Shown: positions 12,643 through 24,199 of the stretch, piece after piece | How positions within the stretch are numbered: position 1 is the first letter of the stretch | Layout of the letters: each line of letters begins with the position of its first letter | Translations under genes and position numbers: made by a program | DNA from: Pycnopodia helianthoides | Taxonomy: Eukaryota; Echinodermata; Asteroidea; Forcipulatida; Asteriidae | Length of the DNA stretch: 64,000 nucleotides | Assembly (NCBI GenBank): GCA_032158295.1 | Contig: CM063254.1 | Location: 4,503,538 to 4,567,537 of the forward strand | Direction of reading: 5' to 3' | Notes under the pieces: generated by a model | What the model was told of the DNA's origin: nothing | The model's database searches: none | Seen by the model: the letters and a program-made list of their open reading frames with translations, nothing else

Positions 12643-13147
12643 AGGCCGAGTAAAAACAGAAACATGTTTAGCGTCCAGGTTTTATTTAAAAAGGAAGGAG
12701 GAGGGGCTTTTTATTTTTTATTTCAAGATGGCCACCATTTTTTTAAAATTTCAAATATCCATTGTTTTTTCTACTATTCAAACACACAATACAGAAAAAA
12801 AAAACTGTTGGACAAGGCATTGAACATGTCCTGACTTTTTCAAAAAGAGGAGGAGACAGGGCGCTACTATTTTACTATTTTTCAAATTTTTTGCTATTTT
12901 TTCCACATGCTAAATATGGCTGGCCAAAGTATATTTATTCGTAGATTTTGTGCTATTTTAGTGTACTGATGCAATGTATGACAAAACAAATGATTTGTAT
13001 CATTTAAGTCAAATTTTCCCTTTTAAAATTTTTTTTTAAATATTTTTTTTTATATAAATAAAATAGTAAAAAGTTTTTAAAAAGGAGGCGGCGGCCAAAA
13101 AGGAGGCGGGCGGGACGCTAAACATGTTTGGTTTTTTTACTCGGCCT
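12643..13147. mobile_element. MITE family C (AGGCCGAGTAAAAA TIR)
   Basis: The left end AGGCCGAGTAAAAACAG...ACATGTTTAGCGTCC is mirrored by GGACGCTAAACATGTTT...TTTTTACTCGGCCT, giving TIRs of roughly 34 bp. Inside lie AAAAAGGAGG-type purine arms and a unique core (GGACAAGGCATTGAACATGT; CATGCTAAATATGGCTGGCC). It is the same element as 33059-33535, in the reverse orientation. Confidence 0.88.
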
Positions 13148-13149
13148 TA

Positions 13150-15390
13150 TATAAGCTTGTAAATTGGTTGTGTGTGGGCCCAGAAAGGCACAATACCTCA
13201 GTGGTCTTCTTTTGGCAAAGCACGTTCAGTCTTATTCTTAGGTTTTTCAGTGACAGACAACCAGTGAAACTGTCTTTAAAACTAGGTCGCTATTGTGCCT
13301 ATAATGTGGTTATGTCAATTTGGCAAATCAGATCAACAGAACATAAGGTCGTTTCTGAATTAGGGGCTGGGGCTACGGCTGGATCACCACATTTAAATGT
13401 GTTTGAGAATAGACTGCCCTTAGCAACAAAATCAGCCACAGTCGCCCATTCAGATACGGCCTGATGTATCTGGAGACAATTTTCTAGTACATCAAATTAT
13501 ATCAACAAAAAAATTGAAGGTTTCTCAGTGCAATACTGGTACTGGATCAAGTTTCATGAAAAGTAAGGTTTCAGATTGCAAATTGTTCCTAAGGAGTTTC
13601 AATCTGTACAACGATGCATTATGCTTTCAATGCAGCTAGTTTTGGAGTATCAGAGGTTTTTTGGCGCTCTGCATTGAACAGGAAAAGTGCATTGAGAGAA
13701 CACCTTTAAGACGAGTCAAGGAAAGACTTGTTTGTCTGCATCGAAACCAATCACAACGTCATTAACAAAACATTATGATGAATGGAAAAACACTTTACTT
13801 GCCTCTACTCTCCCTAACCCTTACCAAAGTGATGAAACCTCAAAGACCTATAAAAACAAATTACTATATATTTTGTCATCTGTTTAAGTGAAGTAAGAGT
13901 AAAAAAACTGGTTGTTTCTCGGGCATCGTGTGTCCCCCCCCCTCCCCCTCAAGAGAATATAGTATTAGTTAAGTCTATGAATTCATTCACCTGTCAGATT
14001 CTTTGAGGCTCTTAATTTCCTCCCCCTCCCTTTGAAGCCGATGTTTGTCGCTCTCCAAAAAGCCTATTTTGTCAACACTCCCGAATTGATTTTTTCGCTG
14101 TCTCTAATGGAAGAGAGTTTTTGTCGGTCACGACCAAGAGTTGCTGAGTGATTTCTCTGCCAAAGAGAGCCTCTAATGTTGTTGTGTTTAATCCTGTAGG
14201 CATAATGCACGCTCACAGCGTCTCTCCGTGAACTTCTTAAAGGTGTCGGCGCTGAGATTGGTATTTGGGAAAACTTCTGCGTATTGCAAACCACTTAAAA
14301 CAAAGTCGCTGGTGGAAATAGTATACGAACTTGTCAAACAAACTTCGTTGTGTGCGTGGAAGGACATAACAAAAAGGTTACTGGAGAAAGTGCGTAAGCT
14401 ATGAACGTGCAAAATTGTGTTTCAAGACAACTGAGTGTGAAAGTTTGATCGGTTTTCTGCCATTTATTAGTCATCAAAGGAAGGTTAAATTCTGCTTGAT
14501 AATGGAAAAAACATCTCTTCGGGGGTAATTCTAGCTACAAAAATGTACAAGTAATGCCAGTTTGTTTGTTACTGGAAACAAGTACTCTGTGTGCATGGAC
14601 TTGTATTTGACTCTTTAATAGCATTGTATTTTTTGCAGATTGTTTACCTTTTTATATGTTTGTGAGGGGGGGGCATGTGTACATTAAGAAGAGATACAGA
14701 GTCAAGTTTACTCGACTAAAAGGTTATCCACTGGTTTTTTTTTGTTTTTCAAGGAGGAAGAGTTTGTCTTTTTTACGGTGATCAGTAAGATGAAATTACT
14801 GAAAATAAGAAATCAAACAAATTTTGAAAAACTTCTTTTGAGAAAACAGACTGTCTCATTTATTTTTATTTTTTTCTTTCTGGTATGGGGTTTTCATGTA
14901 TTTGTAAAAAATGGTTCCACCTGTCTTTATCTAGAGGTGTAGTTGCCCTGTTACACGGTTATTTGATTAAACTCCATATGGAATTTGATTCGATTCAACA
15001 GTAAAGTCTCGTGCGTATTCAAATATTGGGACCCGGGAAAGTGCACGAATTTGTTTCTTTCATATGTTTTAAAAGCAATGTAGCTTGGAACCCATGGTTC
15101 CTCTAAATAAACGCATCAAGAGTCGATATGTGTTAAATTCAAAGGGTTGCCTCCTTTATAGAGTCACAAACCATACAATTTATTTGTTTAAGTATTTAAA
15201 AAAATTATATTCATCCACTGTGATGGACTTTCCACAGTGAGCGTATTGTCTTTTCTTTTTTTAAGTAGTTGATTGGAGTAAATAAGCTCTGTCGAAAACA
15301 ACTTTAATGTTATCGGCAAATGTTACAGGCCTTCTTGCTGTAAAACATGAATATGTTGATCAGAGCAATGCGTTAAGTCTGTGACTAGTA
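13150..15390. other. no gene recognised
   Basis: It contains a C run near 13933 and a G run near 14666. Open frames at 13168-13464 and 14064-14412 show no known motif. Confidence 0.55.
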
Positions 15391-15393
15391 TTA

Positions 15394-15547
15394 GGCCCTT
15401 ATCGAAACCATGGTTCGGGCTTGGGCTTTGGCCTATAGGCTCCGTCTGCCTGATTGAGGCCCCACAAGGAAAGCGCACGTATTCTAAATAACGGACGGAG
15501 CCCAAGCCTGGAGCCCAAAGCCCAAGCCTTGGTTTGGAATAGGGGCC
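15394..15547. mobile_element. 154-bp foldback MITE (GGCCC..AT TIR)
   Basis: The left arm GGCCCTTATCGAAACC...GGGCTTGGGCTTTGG pairs with the right arm CCAAAGCCCAAGCCTTGG...GGTTTGGAATAGGGGCC. The arms cover most of the element. The sequence is GC-rich compared with its AT-rich surroundings. No coding sequence is present. Confidence 0.75.
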
Positions 15548-16362
15548 ACCCATAGACCGCCAATGTACCAATACATTTATTTATAAAAATATAAGTCATT
15601 CTACTTTTGTCCTCCATTTCAATCAAGTACACATGAGCGTCACACACAATCCATGGCTATAAATGCCACCCAATGGAACCCTATCAATACGTGTGTAGCT
15701 CTGAACGTGGGATAATGCACTTTTTCACAAGCTGTCCAAAACGACAAGAAAAAGATTTTTTTTAAAGAAAAGACAAAAAAAGAAAAGATGTCCCGCACTG
15801 ATTCCCAGGTAAATCTTTACCATCGACCACATGACTGGAATTCCCAAGCAGCTGACATTCCTGTAGAGTCATCTGTAGATGTTGTCTTTATCCTGGCCCA
15901 GAAGATTGTATTAAGCTCATATACCTTGATTACGTTATCGCACACTGTTGTCACAAACCATCTAGGAAAGGTTAAGTACAGAACTGTTAAGCCAAATCCT
16001 AGCCGTAAGTCGATGGACATGTGCGTCTGAAATCTTGCTCATCATGTGAGTACATGTAAATTTTTTTCCCCAATTTCCTTTTTTTTTTTGGGGGGTGGGG
16101 GTTTCCAAATTTGCAGAGTAGAATACTGTCTTAGTCAATCAAGTTATGTACACAATGAGCAGTATGCTCCCGGAACCATTAAGTGTACGTGTGACGTGAA
16201 AGATATTCCAACTCATGGCTTGCAATTTGGGCTCCTGGCTTAGGCTACATCCACCATTTTGAATCCCCTTAGGATGCTGAAAACACACGGCTTGGTTGAT
16301 GAATTGTGTTAGCCGGAGACAGAACCCTAAAAAAAAGAACTCAGTTAAATCATGAATAACTT

Positions 16363-16401
16363 ATGTCAAGTAATAAACCACCAAGGAAACTGACTGGGTA
16401 A
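16363..16401 (-). mobile_element. SINE tail fragment (minus)
   Basis: TCAAGTAATAAACCACCAAG then GAAACTGACTGGGTAA is the complement of the same SINE 3' tail. Confidence 0.6.
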
Positions 16402-16639
16402 GATTAAACTATGTGTTAAAAAGAGCCCCAATGTTAAATTGTGTGCCTCATGATGTGCTAACGAGTTGTGCTGCGTAACATAAAGTGTGAGTGGGTATAG
16501 CTGTTTCTTCCCTGCTTAGTCACTTACTTTTGGTCTCCAATTTTGTTAAGGGTAGCATTAAAAGGGTCTTAAAAAGTCTTACATTTGACTTGTTAAAGTG
16601 TGCAGATACCCTGCTGTCTAATTTCATAAGATCTGCTCA

Positions 16640-16745
16640 AGTACAAAACAAATTTTGCTTGTTAGGTTAAGGTTACCGGCCAAAGCCACATCACACCATC
16701 TTTGACTGGTGCCCTGCATACTTTCGCTTAGCTGAAAGATGTTGA
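16640..16745. mobile_element. MITE family E, degraded inverted fragment
   Basis: 'TTGACTGGTGCCCTGCATAC' followed by 'TTTCGCTTAGCTGAAAGATG' matches the inverted core of family E. The ends are lost. Confidence 0.4.
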
Positions 16746-18068
16746 GGATTTTTTTCTTCTTCTGCTGAAGCAGTTCTTTGATGGGACCTGAAACTGTGAA
16801 GGAAAAGAAAAGTCTGTGTCCAAGTTGGCGTCTGCAGGTGCAGCTGTGGCTGTTGTTAAGGGTGTTGCTATGAGAGCATCACATGCTTCACAGCGCATGT
16901 TAACATGACGATCAAGCCATAGCCACAGCAGCTGTTGTGGACCATAAGTTCATTTAGCAGCTTCTCAGAATCAGCTTTCGTGGCTGTCATCGCATTACAA
17001 AGTTGGTGGCAGTGTAACAATGTTGTTGCATTGGAGTTTAGTTTCTGAGGCTGTCCATCTGTTAAGACTGTTTTTTTTTTTTTAAAGTTCACTACTCTTT
17101 AAATTTATTTGTTTACCACTCTTACTTTGTTGGAGCATGTCTTGATTTCACGAAAAAAAATGAAGATAATCTTAAGATGTCCACATATCTTAAATTGCAG
17201 AGCAAAGCGTGATGTCAAAATACAAGTCACTATGGCAAGATTAACATCTCATCCTGAGTTGAGGACTGATTGTAAAAAGGAACCCAGGTCACATTCAATT
17301 TATTGTGTTGCAAATTCTCAAATTAAATCAAGTGCATCAGTATGTTGGACAACTGAAGGAATTCCAAGTTATCCCCACCCCCCCCCCCCAAAAAAAAGCA
17401 GCTAAAACAAAACCAAACAAAATACTTCATTTCATATTAAATCAAATGAATGAAGAATTGTAGTAGACCATTTGGGACATTTCAGTTTGCACACTCGTGA
17501 TGGGGTAGAGATAAAGTAGCTCATCACTTGACCGAAATGAATACAAATGTTGACTGCGGTTGGAGCTTGGGGAATGCATTTCATACAGACCACCAGAGCA
17601 TCATTTGATATTCCTGCTGGAGATACTGTTGAAGTTGATATTAATGGCCCGGAATAGCCGAGCCACGAAAAAAAGGCCAACGCAACTGTCACGGCCTCCG
17701 GTGGCTACTGTATTTAAAACTCCAGAGCTCTTGGACCCTCGTCGGTCGCTTTTTATACCGTCCCAGTAGGTTGGAAAACAAACCCGGCAACAATTTGTTA
17801 TTGGTTTGACCCACATGCAGCTGTGCCTATTTATTGCCAATCACTTCACATGAAAAAATAGTTTGATGGAATTACTCACTGCCTCTAGGGCGCGGGGGAC
17901 AGAAGGTATCCTCCGGTCACGATTCTGACATTTACACGGATGACAACAAAAACCGTTTTACATAGTTTTATAGCTGCTTGTTTGGAGCGTTTATTATGTT
18001 ACGCACTGTGGTGCTGAGAGCAGTGGTATATGGATGTTATGTGGGACAATATAATGCCAGTGTTTTAA

Positions 18069-18448
18069 AGGCAGGGTATACTTTTTGATTGTCTAAGACC
18101 AGTGTCCTTCGCTTGGTGCCTCCCAGCATTTGCATACAACATAACAAACCTGTGAAAATTTGGGCCCAATTGATCATGAAAGTTGCAAGAAAATAATAAA
18201 AGAAAAAAAAAAACACCCTTAATTGTTGTATAGAATCGTGTGCATTCCGAAAGGCTTCATACTCGAAGCCTTTCTCGGATTCAAATATTTGGGTGAAAAT
18301 AATTACCTCTTTCGCTAAATTATTACTTCAAAGAAGGTCGCTTCTATCGATGTTTCATAATATCAACAGCTCTCCAGTGCTCTTTACCGAAGCAAGTTGT
18401 TATGATCATTTAGCTTGTGGAAGTAATTTACCAAAAGTACACCCTGCC
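18069..18448. mobile_element. TTAA-flanked MITE, family A (near-complete)
   Basis: TTAA lies at 18065-18068 and 18449-18452. The left end is AGGCAGGGTATAC and the right end GTACACCCTGCCT, an imperfect terminal inverted repeat. A central hairpin is built on AAAGGCTTC...GAAGCCTTT (about 18250-18275). The unit contains 'AACAAACCTGTGAAAATTTG' and 'ATCAACAGCTCTCCAGTGCT', both shared with the 42617 copy. There is no open reading frame, so mobilisation would need an enzyme supplied in trans. Confidence 0.8.
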
Positions 18449-18622
18449 TTAAGGGTGGCGGCAGAAGTCCAAATCATATTATTTTCCAAAGAATAATAGA
18501 TTAGCACAGCCTGTTTTTCAGAGCGTGGACTAACTGATGACGAGCCTTGATCCTTCCCATCAGCTGTCTTGGACAGCGATTGAGTGCATATTTTAGTTCT
18601 CTTTGAACAGATGAAGAATTAA

Positions 18623-19247
18623 CCCCAGCAGTGCCATGCATTAAATAGGTGTAGTGTCGTGCATTTTAAAGGCAGGGTATTATTACTCCACAAGTTAATG
18701 ACCGTTAAAACGTACTTGGTAAGGAGCACTGAAGAGCTGTTGATGTTATAAAACATTGTTAGAATTTACACTCTTTGAAGTAATTTAGTTTTTTGAGAAA
18801 AGAGGTAATTTTTCAAGAAGCCTTTCTCGTGCATCTGAAAGCACACAATTCTAGGCAACAAGGGTGGGTTTTTATTCAAATAACTGCCTTGCAACTTTGA
18901 TGACCAATTGAGCCCAAATTTTCCACAGGTTTGCTATTTTATGTATATATATATTGGGATACACCAAGTTAGGATATTGGTCTTTGACAATTACTGTTTA
19001 TTTAATAGAAAAAAAAAACAAGTAAATATTCTAGAAACCGTAACTGCAGTCAAGACGAACACAAGGCACAAAGCTGACCTCCGAAAATTTATTTTGGTCA
19101 CAACTTGTACTTCCAAAAAGGTCATTTTATGGTTACTTGGTGTGCTGCAATCGATACAAATGCATTTATAATAGGGTCAGCCCTGCCAATTCGCAGTCTG
19201 AACATTGGGGCTGATTCAATCAGCTCTGGACACTGGGAGAGTTTAGG
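18623..19247. mobile_element. TTAA-CCC-type MITE, family F, interrupted by family A MITE
   Basis: The left end is TTAA|CCCCAGCAGTGCC (18619 onward), broken by the family A copy at about 18666-18991. It resumes with AATATTCTAGAAACC, ACTGCAGTCAAGACGAACAC and TTTGGTCACAACTTGTACTT. The right end is degenerate near 19247. It matches 54871-55185 along its length, which shows the interruption is a later insertion. Confidence 0.6.
18670..18991. mobile_element. MITE family A, opposite orientation, right end missing, inserted in another MITE
   Basis: TTAA-AGGCAGGGTA at 18666 starts a copy in the opposite orientation to 18069: GCTGTTGATGTTATAAAACA, then the AAGCCTTTCTC arm, then GAGCCCAAATTTTCCACAGG. 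The sequence leaves the family after GTCTTTGACAATTAC (about 18991), about 20 bases short of the expected end. It lies inside a TTAACCCC-type element (18623-19247). Confidence 0.75.
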
Positions 19248-19284
19248 ATGTGTACAAATTTGAATCTGATGTTTTGAAACTGTT

Positions 19285-19680
19285 GAAATGCTCAATTCCC
19301 ATATAGTGAAACACCCAATTCTCATATTGATTTTTCCAATTCTCAAACTGAAATGCCAAATTCTCATACTGAATATTCCAATTCCCACATTGAAATGCCA
19401 AATTCTCATACTGAAAATTCCAATTCCCACATTGAAATGCCAAATTCTTATACTGAAAATTCCAAATCCCATATTGAAATGCCAAAATTCTCATACTGAA
19501 AATTCCAATTCCATATCAAAAATTTGCATATTTGAAATGCCCAATGCTCATATTGAAATTTGAAACTCACATTTTGAAATTTCCAATTCTCATTATAAAA
19601 ATGCCCAGTTCTCATACTGAAATTTCAAATTTGTCTCACAATGAATTTTCAAATTCTCATATTGAATTGCCCATAACCTG
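19285..19680. repeat. periodic satellite-like stretch, ~20-22-bp unit
   Basis: Roughly eighteen degenerate copies of C(C/A)AATTCTCATA(T/C)TGAAA(A/T) occur. In the centre they form ~42-bp doublets alternating TGCCAAATTCTCATACTGAA with AATTCCAATTCCCACATTGA. Open frames across it are long only because the unit lacks stops. Confidence 0.85.
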
Positions 19681-19689
19681 AAAAAGTGA

Positions 19690-20930
19690 AGTGAAAAAAA
19701 ATCCTAGTTTATGTGTAGTGTACAAATCAACGTGAACTATTTCAGTCCCCCTTTAAGAAACATCAGTTGACAGTGATGTGTTTTGTCCTAATGCCTAGAG
19801 ATCTCATCATTTAGGTTTCAGCTTTTTATAAACAGAAAGGTTAATTATTGAGCGGAGTGTTGAGTGCAGACAATTATCGGTGTGACTTCACACAGTGTGA
19901 TTTCATTGTTGAACTACTTAACAGTTCACTGTTAGATCTAACAATGGGGAGATGCATGACCACAGCAGGGGGTTTGTAAACCACACTGAATCACACTGAA
20001 TACATCATCACCAGTCTAGCAATTGCTTGGTGTGATTGGCAACAAAAACCACAGAATCCATTCATCCAATAAACGGACACATCAGTTCACAGTTAGGCTT
20101 GCCCCATTGCTAATGAGTTTTGACAGTTTACTGTAAGATTTAACAGTTTGACTCATGTTGTGGCTGAGGGAATGTGGACGTTAACCTCCTTTCCCATGCC
20201 TTTTTCAAACAGTAATTAATGTAGACTAAAAGTGAAAATTTTACCTTAAAAAAATGTCCTAAACTAATTTTCCAATGCAAAAAATCATGTTGATAAAGCT
20301 AGCTGATTACATTTCATCAATTTACCCAATTCTACTTCCATGATCTACCCTAAATCATTATTATTATTTATAAAAAAAAAAATTAAACAAAATTTTATCA
20401 AAGGAAAGAGGACGCTTTTCTCAGTTCTTGTATGAAACAAACATAAATATGCACACTTCATTTTGATGGGAAAGAGTAATATTTGGTCTCATTTTACTCA
20501 GCTCAGTGTCTAATTCAAGGCAAATGTCGGCAGGGAAAAAAAGAAGGAAATGTCAACTCATTGAGGAAATAAATAATTCTCTATAAAACATGGTTAAAAC
20601 AACACCATTAATCTGTACATGTTGCTATTTTAAGAACAGTACACACAACAGAATTATTGTTTTGACAGGGCTCAGCGTGAGTCTGAGCAAATTAACATGA
20701 ACAGTAAAATGCCAAAGGATACAATCTCATAAATGAATAAACACTCGGACATATACTTGTTGCAAAGCAGCTGGTGCCAATCACTCCAACATATCACACC
20801 TAGCCTTTAAACATCAAGAGAATTCCTTTAAATCCCTTGCAAGTCATCCATCAAGCCCCCCCCCCAACCCCAACCTACCCACCACCCCCCCCCCCAACCA
20901 CATCAACAAACTTGTACTAATATCCTAAGA
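19690..20930. other. no gene recognised
   Basis: AT-rich with repeated short words (CAGTTCACTGTTAGATC; CAGTTTACTGTAAGATT) near 19920 and 20130, which may mark a degraded repeat. C runs begin at about 20857. Confidence 0.5.
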
Positions 20931-21153
20931 AACATGAATAATTGATTGGCCGGCCTAGCCCCCCGAGAGTGCAGATTGTCACGGCTCATTGTTTCCAGCC
21001 AGCACCTCTGGGTATGCTCGCCATCGCAGAGACCAATGTCCCAATCCTGATTACCACCTCCCCATCTACATCATGAGCCCCTGTGATCTATGTCATATTT
21101 CCCCTCCTGCTGTGATGTATACAACCAGCCCGCCACTGGCTCCATAGATAGGA

Positions 21154-21232
21154 AAGAAGAAGAAGAAGAAGAAGAAGAAGAAGAAAGAAAAAAAAAAACA
21201 GAAAAAAAAAACAGAAACAAAAAAAAAGTTAA
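21154..21232. repeat. (GAA)n microsatellite and A-rich purine tract
   Basis: About nine GAA triplets are followed by A runs with sporadic C/G. This produces a poly-Glu/Lys frame that is not credible as protein. Confidence 0.85.
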
Positions 21233-21251
21233 TGGAGGAAAAGAAAACAGC

Positions 21252-21279
21252 ATGGTGAGAGAGACGGTCGGGCCCCACG
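21252..21279 (+). CDS. candidate KCNIP alternative first exon B (tentative)
   Basis: An ATG at 21252 reads MVRETVGPH and one extra base before a strong ACG|GTGAGT donor at 21280. It is also phase 1, so it too could splice to 41475 to give ...VGPH-D-HDLEDLEM. The same frame is open upstream from 21090 through a GAA microsatellite (poly-Glu), which is unlikely to be coding. Vertebrate KCNIP genes commonly use several alternative first exons that join the same 125-nt exon, so two donors of the same phase 261 nt apart are worth recording. Support is splice signal and phase only. Confidence 0.18.
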
Positions 21280-21428
21280 GTGAGTGTGAAAAATACGTGA
21301 TGACGTTTCACCACGCGGCTGATGATGATCTAGAACCTCCCTCGAGCACAGAGGTGCCCCTAACAAGCCATGCATATCCGCTCTTACATAAAACACTGCG
21401 GCCAGTATTTGGCCAAACTAGATGAAAT

Positions 21429-21540
21429 ATGTTTAGGGAACAGTTAAGCGGTTGCTCATCTACCCTGGCCCGGGTGCAGGAGTATTTTGGGCTGGCCGGA
21501 CGCGGAAAGATGGGCACAGTCTTTGCAACCATCACCTCAG
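21429..21540 (+). CDS. candidate KCNIP first coding exon A (tentative)
   Basis: An ATG at 21429 opens 37 codons plus one base, ending at a strong CAG|GTAGGT donor (21541). The single leftover g joined to the 'ac' at 41475 gives Asp and the reading ...TVFATITS-D-HDLEDLEM. This is the acidic context expected at the KChIP variable-to-core junction, and the phase is the one the core exon requires. A second in-frame ATG at 21510 would give a product starting MGTVFATITS. Its Gly2 faintly recalls the N-myristoylated MGAVMGTFSS start of KChIP1, although residue 6 is Ala. The surroundings (about 20930-21550) are GC-richer than most of the window, as expected for a 5' exon. There is no homology evidence for the peptide itself, and the implied intron is 19,934 bp. 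It could be chance. Confidence 0.3.
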
Positions 21541-22726
21541 GTAGGTTTGTTGTTGACCTCGTATACCGTATTTCTGTAATTTTCAGTCAGTCTTTTGCCT
21601 TGCAATCCTCACTCAGTGCCCCATGTTGTTCAGTGTATGCATGCAGTGTGTACGGGCCGCGTCTCTATCAACCCCCCGATACTCTATGCGGTTGTAAATA
21701 TTGCATGCTGCCTCATACTCCTGCAGTTTATCTGTATCCTCGGTGCTGGGAGCCCTTCAGCTTTTTCTCGTCCGCGACTCAATGAATATACCGAGATGTA
21801 GAATGTGTTAGGATGAACGCTGAAGCCGTATACTGTTACAGTTCAAGGCTCTGTGACTTGCTCCCTGAGTAAACATGTTGTTGTGATATTACCTAGTTTA
21901 TCATCAGACCAGTGTGGAGATGGGAGAGGAGGAAAAAAGGAAAAATCAATAATGTGATTAAATCTGTGTACAAGCCCCATAGAAATTGTTGTGAGAAATG
22001 CCACTTGGTTTAAGAGTAAAGCAATCAAAGTATGGCTTCTTCATTTGGATTTAAATTGTCTTTTTGTCCCATCCTCTATATACATGTCTGTTACACTGCA
22101 CTGATTTTTTGATGTCGTGGTGGGATAACTGAAAACGTAATTACGAACACCAGCATGGGGACAATGTCTTAATGAATTTGTAAATCTGACTTGGCATCTG
22201 TTTATTAATGATTACATGTTTGCATTCTGTTATTACGCTTGAGTTTGACTTGTCACAAAGTTTCCTGCCGACAAAGTTGTGCAGAGGCCAAAAAACTCAA
22301 TACCCCAGTTTGGTGACTGTCTCGACTAATAGACTTCATGCCTTCATTGGTTATCCCATGAGTGTATTGAAGTCGGTTTTCCTTCAAGAGTCTTAATCCA
22401 CAGAGACCAATTATGTATAATATCTTTGCAGTTAGTGCCGTCACACACAAGACAGAGACGAGGAAATAAATTGCCTTTCGAGTGGAATTTATCAAGCAAC
22501 GAATCGACTAATGCCGCTTGATGGAGAGCAATAGTCAATCTTACTTCAACTAAAGCTCAGAGCCATATTTTTTGTTGTATTGTCTCTAAGTCACTGCCTC
22601 TACCACCTATCTTCCACCTACCCACCGCTATGTCGGCTTCAAGTTATTGTAGTTCAATCTTGCCTTGAAACTCCGAATAGCAGATGTACTCGTTTGTATG
22701 TATATATTTTTGGGTAGTGTACAGGA

Positions 22727-22906
22727 ACAAATTTCAAAGAGCTGCTTAAGTACAATGACTAGTGATAAGCATAACACAGTCATGCTTAGTAGATAAGGTT
22801 GCCAGCCTAGATACAATGTCCATTCTATACTATCTGTGACTCAGGTGTCCTACTTATTTTCGCTTAGCAGAACGTTGTTCAGCGATATTTTTTGCTTTAA
22901 AAAGCT
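22727..22906. mobile_element. MITE family E, diverged, inverted copy
   Basis: It reads as the reverse complement of family E: ATTTCAAAGAGCTGCTTAAG, then AAGGTTGCCAGCC, then GTGACTCAGGTGTCCTACTT, then TTTCGCTTAGCAG. It lies about 190 bp before the intact copy at 23094, so the two form an inverted pair. Confidence 0.6.
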
Positions 22907-23093
22907 CATTTTACTACAAATTTGTAAGTCTGTTTTAGACATTCCATGAACAGGTTAACTGATTCAAATTTGTGTGCTCGATCGATGAACTAACTTTTGT
23001 ACTTCTCTGTGTGTGGTTTTGAAGCAGTATTCAAAAGCTGTTTCGATTGTGGCTACTTTTGGTTTATTGGACAAGTGGAACAAAACAGCTCAG

Positions 23094-23288
23094 GTCCATT
23101 TTCATTGAGCTGCTTACAAGCAAAAAGTATTGCTTGAAAAAGATTGTGCTAAGCAAAAACAAGCAGGATACCAGTCACAGATGTTGTATGTGATATGTGG
23201 ATTTTGGCTGGTTGCCTTATTCTGGTAAGCGTTATTTTGATGTGCTTAGCTACTTTGTGTCTTCAAGCAGCTCTATCAAATTGGGCCC
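23094..23288. mobile_element. MITE family E (complete)
   Basis: Ends are TTCATTGAGCTGCTTACAAG and CAAGCAGCTCTATCAAATTG. The core GTGCTAAGCAAAAACAAGCA, GGATACCAGTCACAG and GCCTTATTCTGGTAAGC matches 44938-45141 in the same orientation. Confidence 0.82.
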
Positions 23289-23987
23289 TGTGACTTATTG
23301 TAAAAGTGGAATACAAGTAATGTAGGGCCCATATTTGTTTTGGTGATTTCTGTTTTCCTTCGTAGAGATGTTATTTTTAAAGACATTTCACGCTATAGAC
23401 TTTGATTGTAATTACTGATTCAGCAGGGTATGGGGTTGTAATCCTGCTAATGTTTCGATGCATGTGACATGGTATTTTGGCTGGTACATATAATTAGTTT
23501 CTGCTAATTAGCAACGCTTTGCATCCGCATGTGCTCAACAAATTGTATGTTTGCACTTTGTACCAGGCAATCCCGTGGAATTATTTTCAAACATTTGATA
23601 ATAACTTCAGTTACAAACCCAAAATTTAAACATTATCAGTCTATACCGTCTATCATGCGTGTCTCAATCTGATCTTCCTGTGATGATATTGGGATGCCTA
23701 GCAGCTGTCACCGAAGGAATTATCAAACTGTCAAACCAAGGAGAGACATCTTAACGCCGAGGATAGCAAGAACAAAAAACAACGGCAAGTCAACATTTCA
23801 AACAAATGATTAAATTCAGTTCTAGTTGTAAATGCCAAAAATGAATTGAGAAAAAAAATATGTATATACAAAAGGTAAACTTAACCCTTCAGAGACCACT
23901 CATGTCTGCATTGTCATCTCAGTACACCCGTCTCAAAATAGCCAAAATACTTTAACAATACTAAGTTTGACAAAACACATCAAACAT

Positions 23988-24165
23988 AAGATACCACACA
24001 ATAATTTAAAATACCACATAATATAAGATACCACAAAATATAAGATACCACATTATATAAGATACCACATAATATAAGATACCACATAATATAAGATACC
24101 ACATAATAATATTATGAGACACCACATAATAATATTATGAGATACCACATAATATAAGATACCTC
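23988..24165. repeat. 17-bp minisatellite (AAGATACCACATAATAT)n
   Basis: Eight or more units of AAGATACCACATAATAT occur, some with an extra AATATTATG insert. Strongly AT-biased. Confidence 0.9.
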
Positions 24166-24199
24166 ATGGCTATAAATACGATCAAAGTAGTGGCGAACT

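Larger units (their letters stand above)
20931..21550. other. GC-richer patch, candidate 5' region of KCNIP
   Basis: This stretch is less AT-rich than its surroundings and contains two strong phase-1 donors (21280, 21541). It could hold 5'-UTR and first exon(s). No TATA box or initiator could be assigned with confidence. Confidence 0.3.

Noticed and set aside
12643..13147. gene encoded by the open frames in the 12.5-12.9 kb region
   Set aside because: The frames lie in a TIR element that also occurs inverted at 33 kb, where different frames are open.
21090..21279. poly-Glu/Lys protein-coding start upstream of the candidate first exons
   Set aside because: The charged stretch is just the (GAA)n/A-rich microsatellite; only the short segment before the donor was kept as a weak candidate.
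23988..24165. CRISPR-like array
   Set aside because: Units are contiguous 17-bp repeats without spacers, in a eukaryotic genome.
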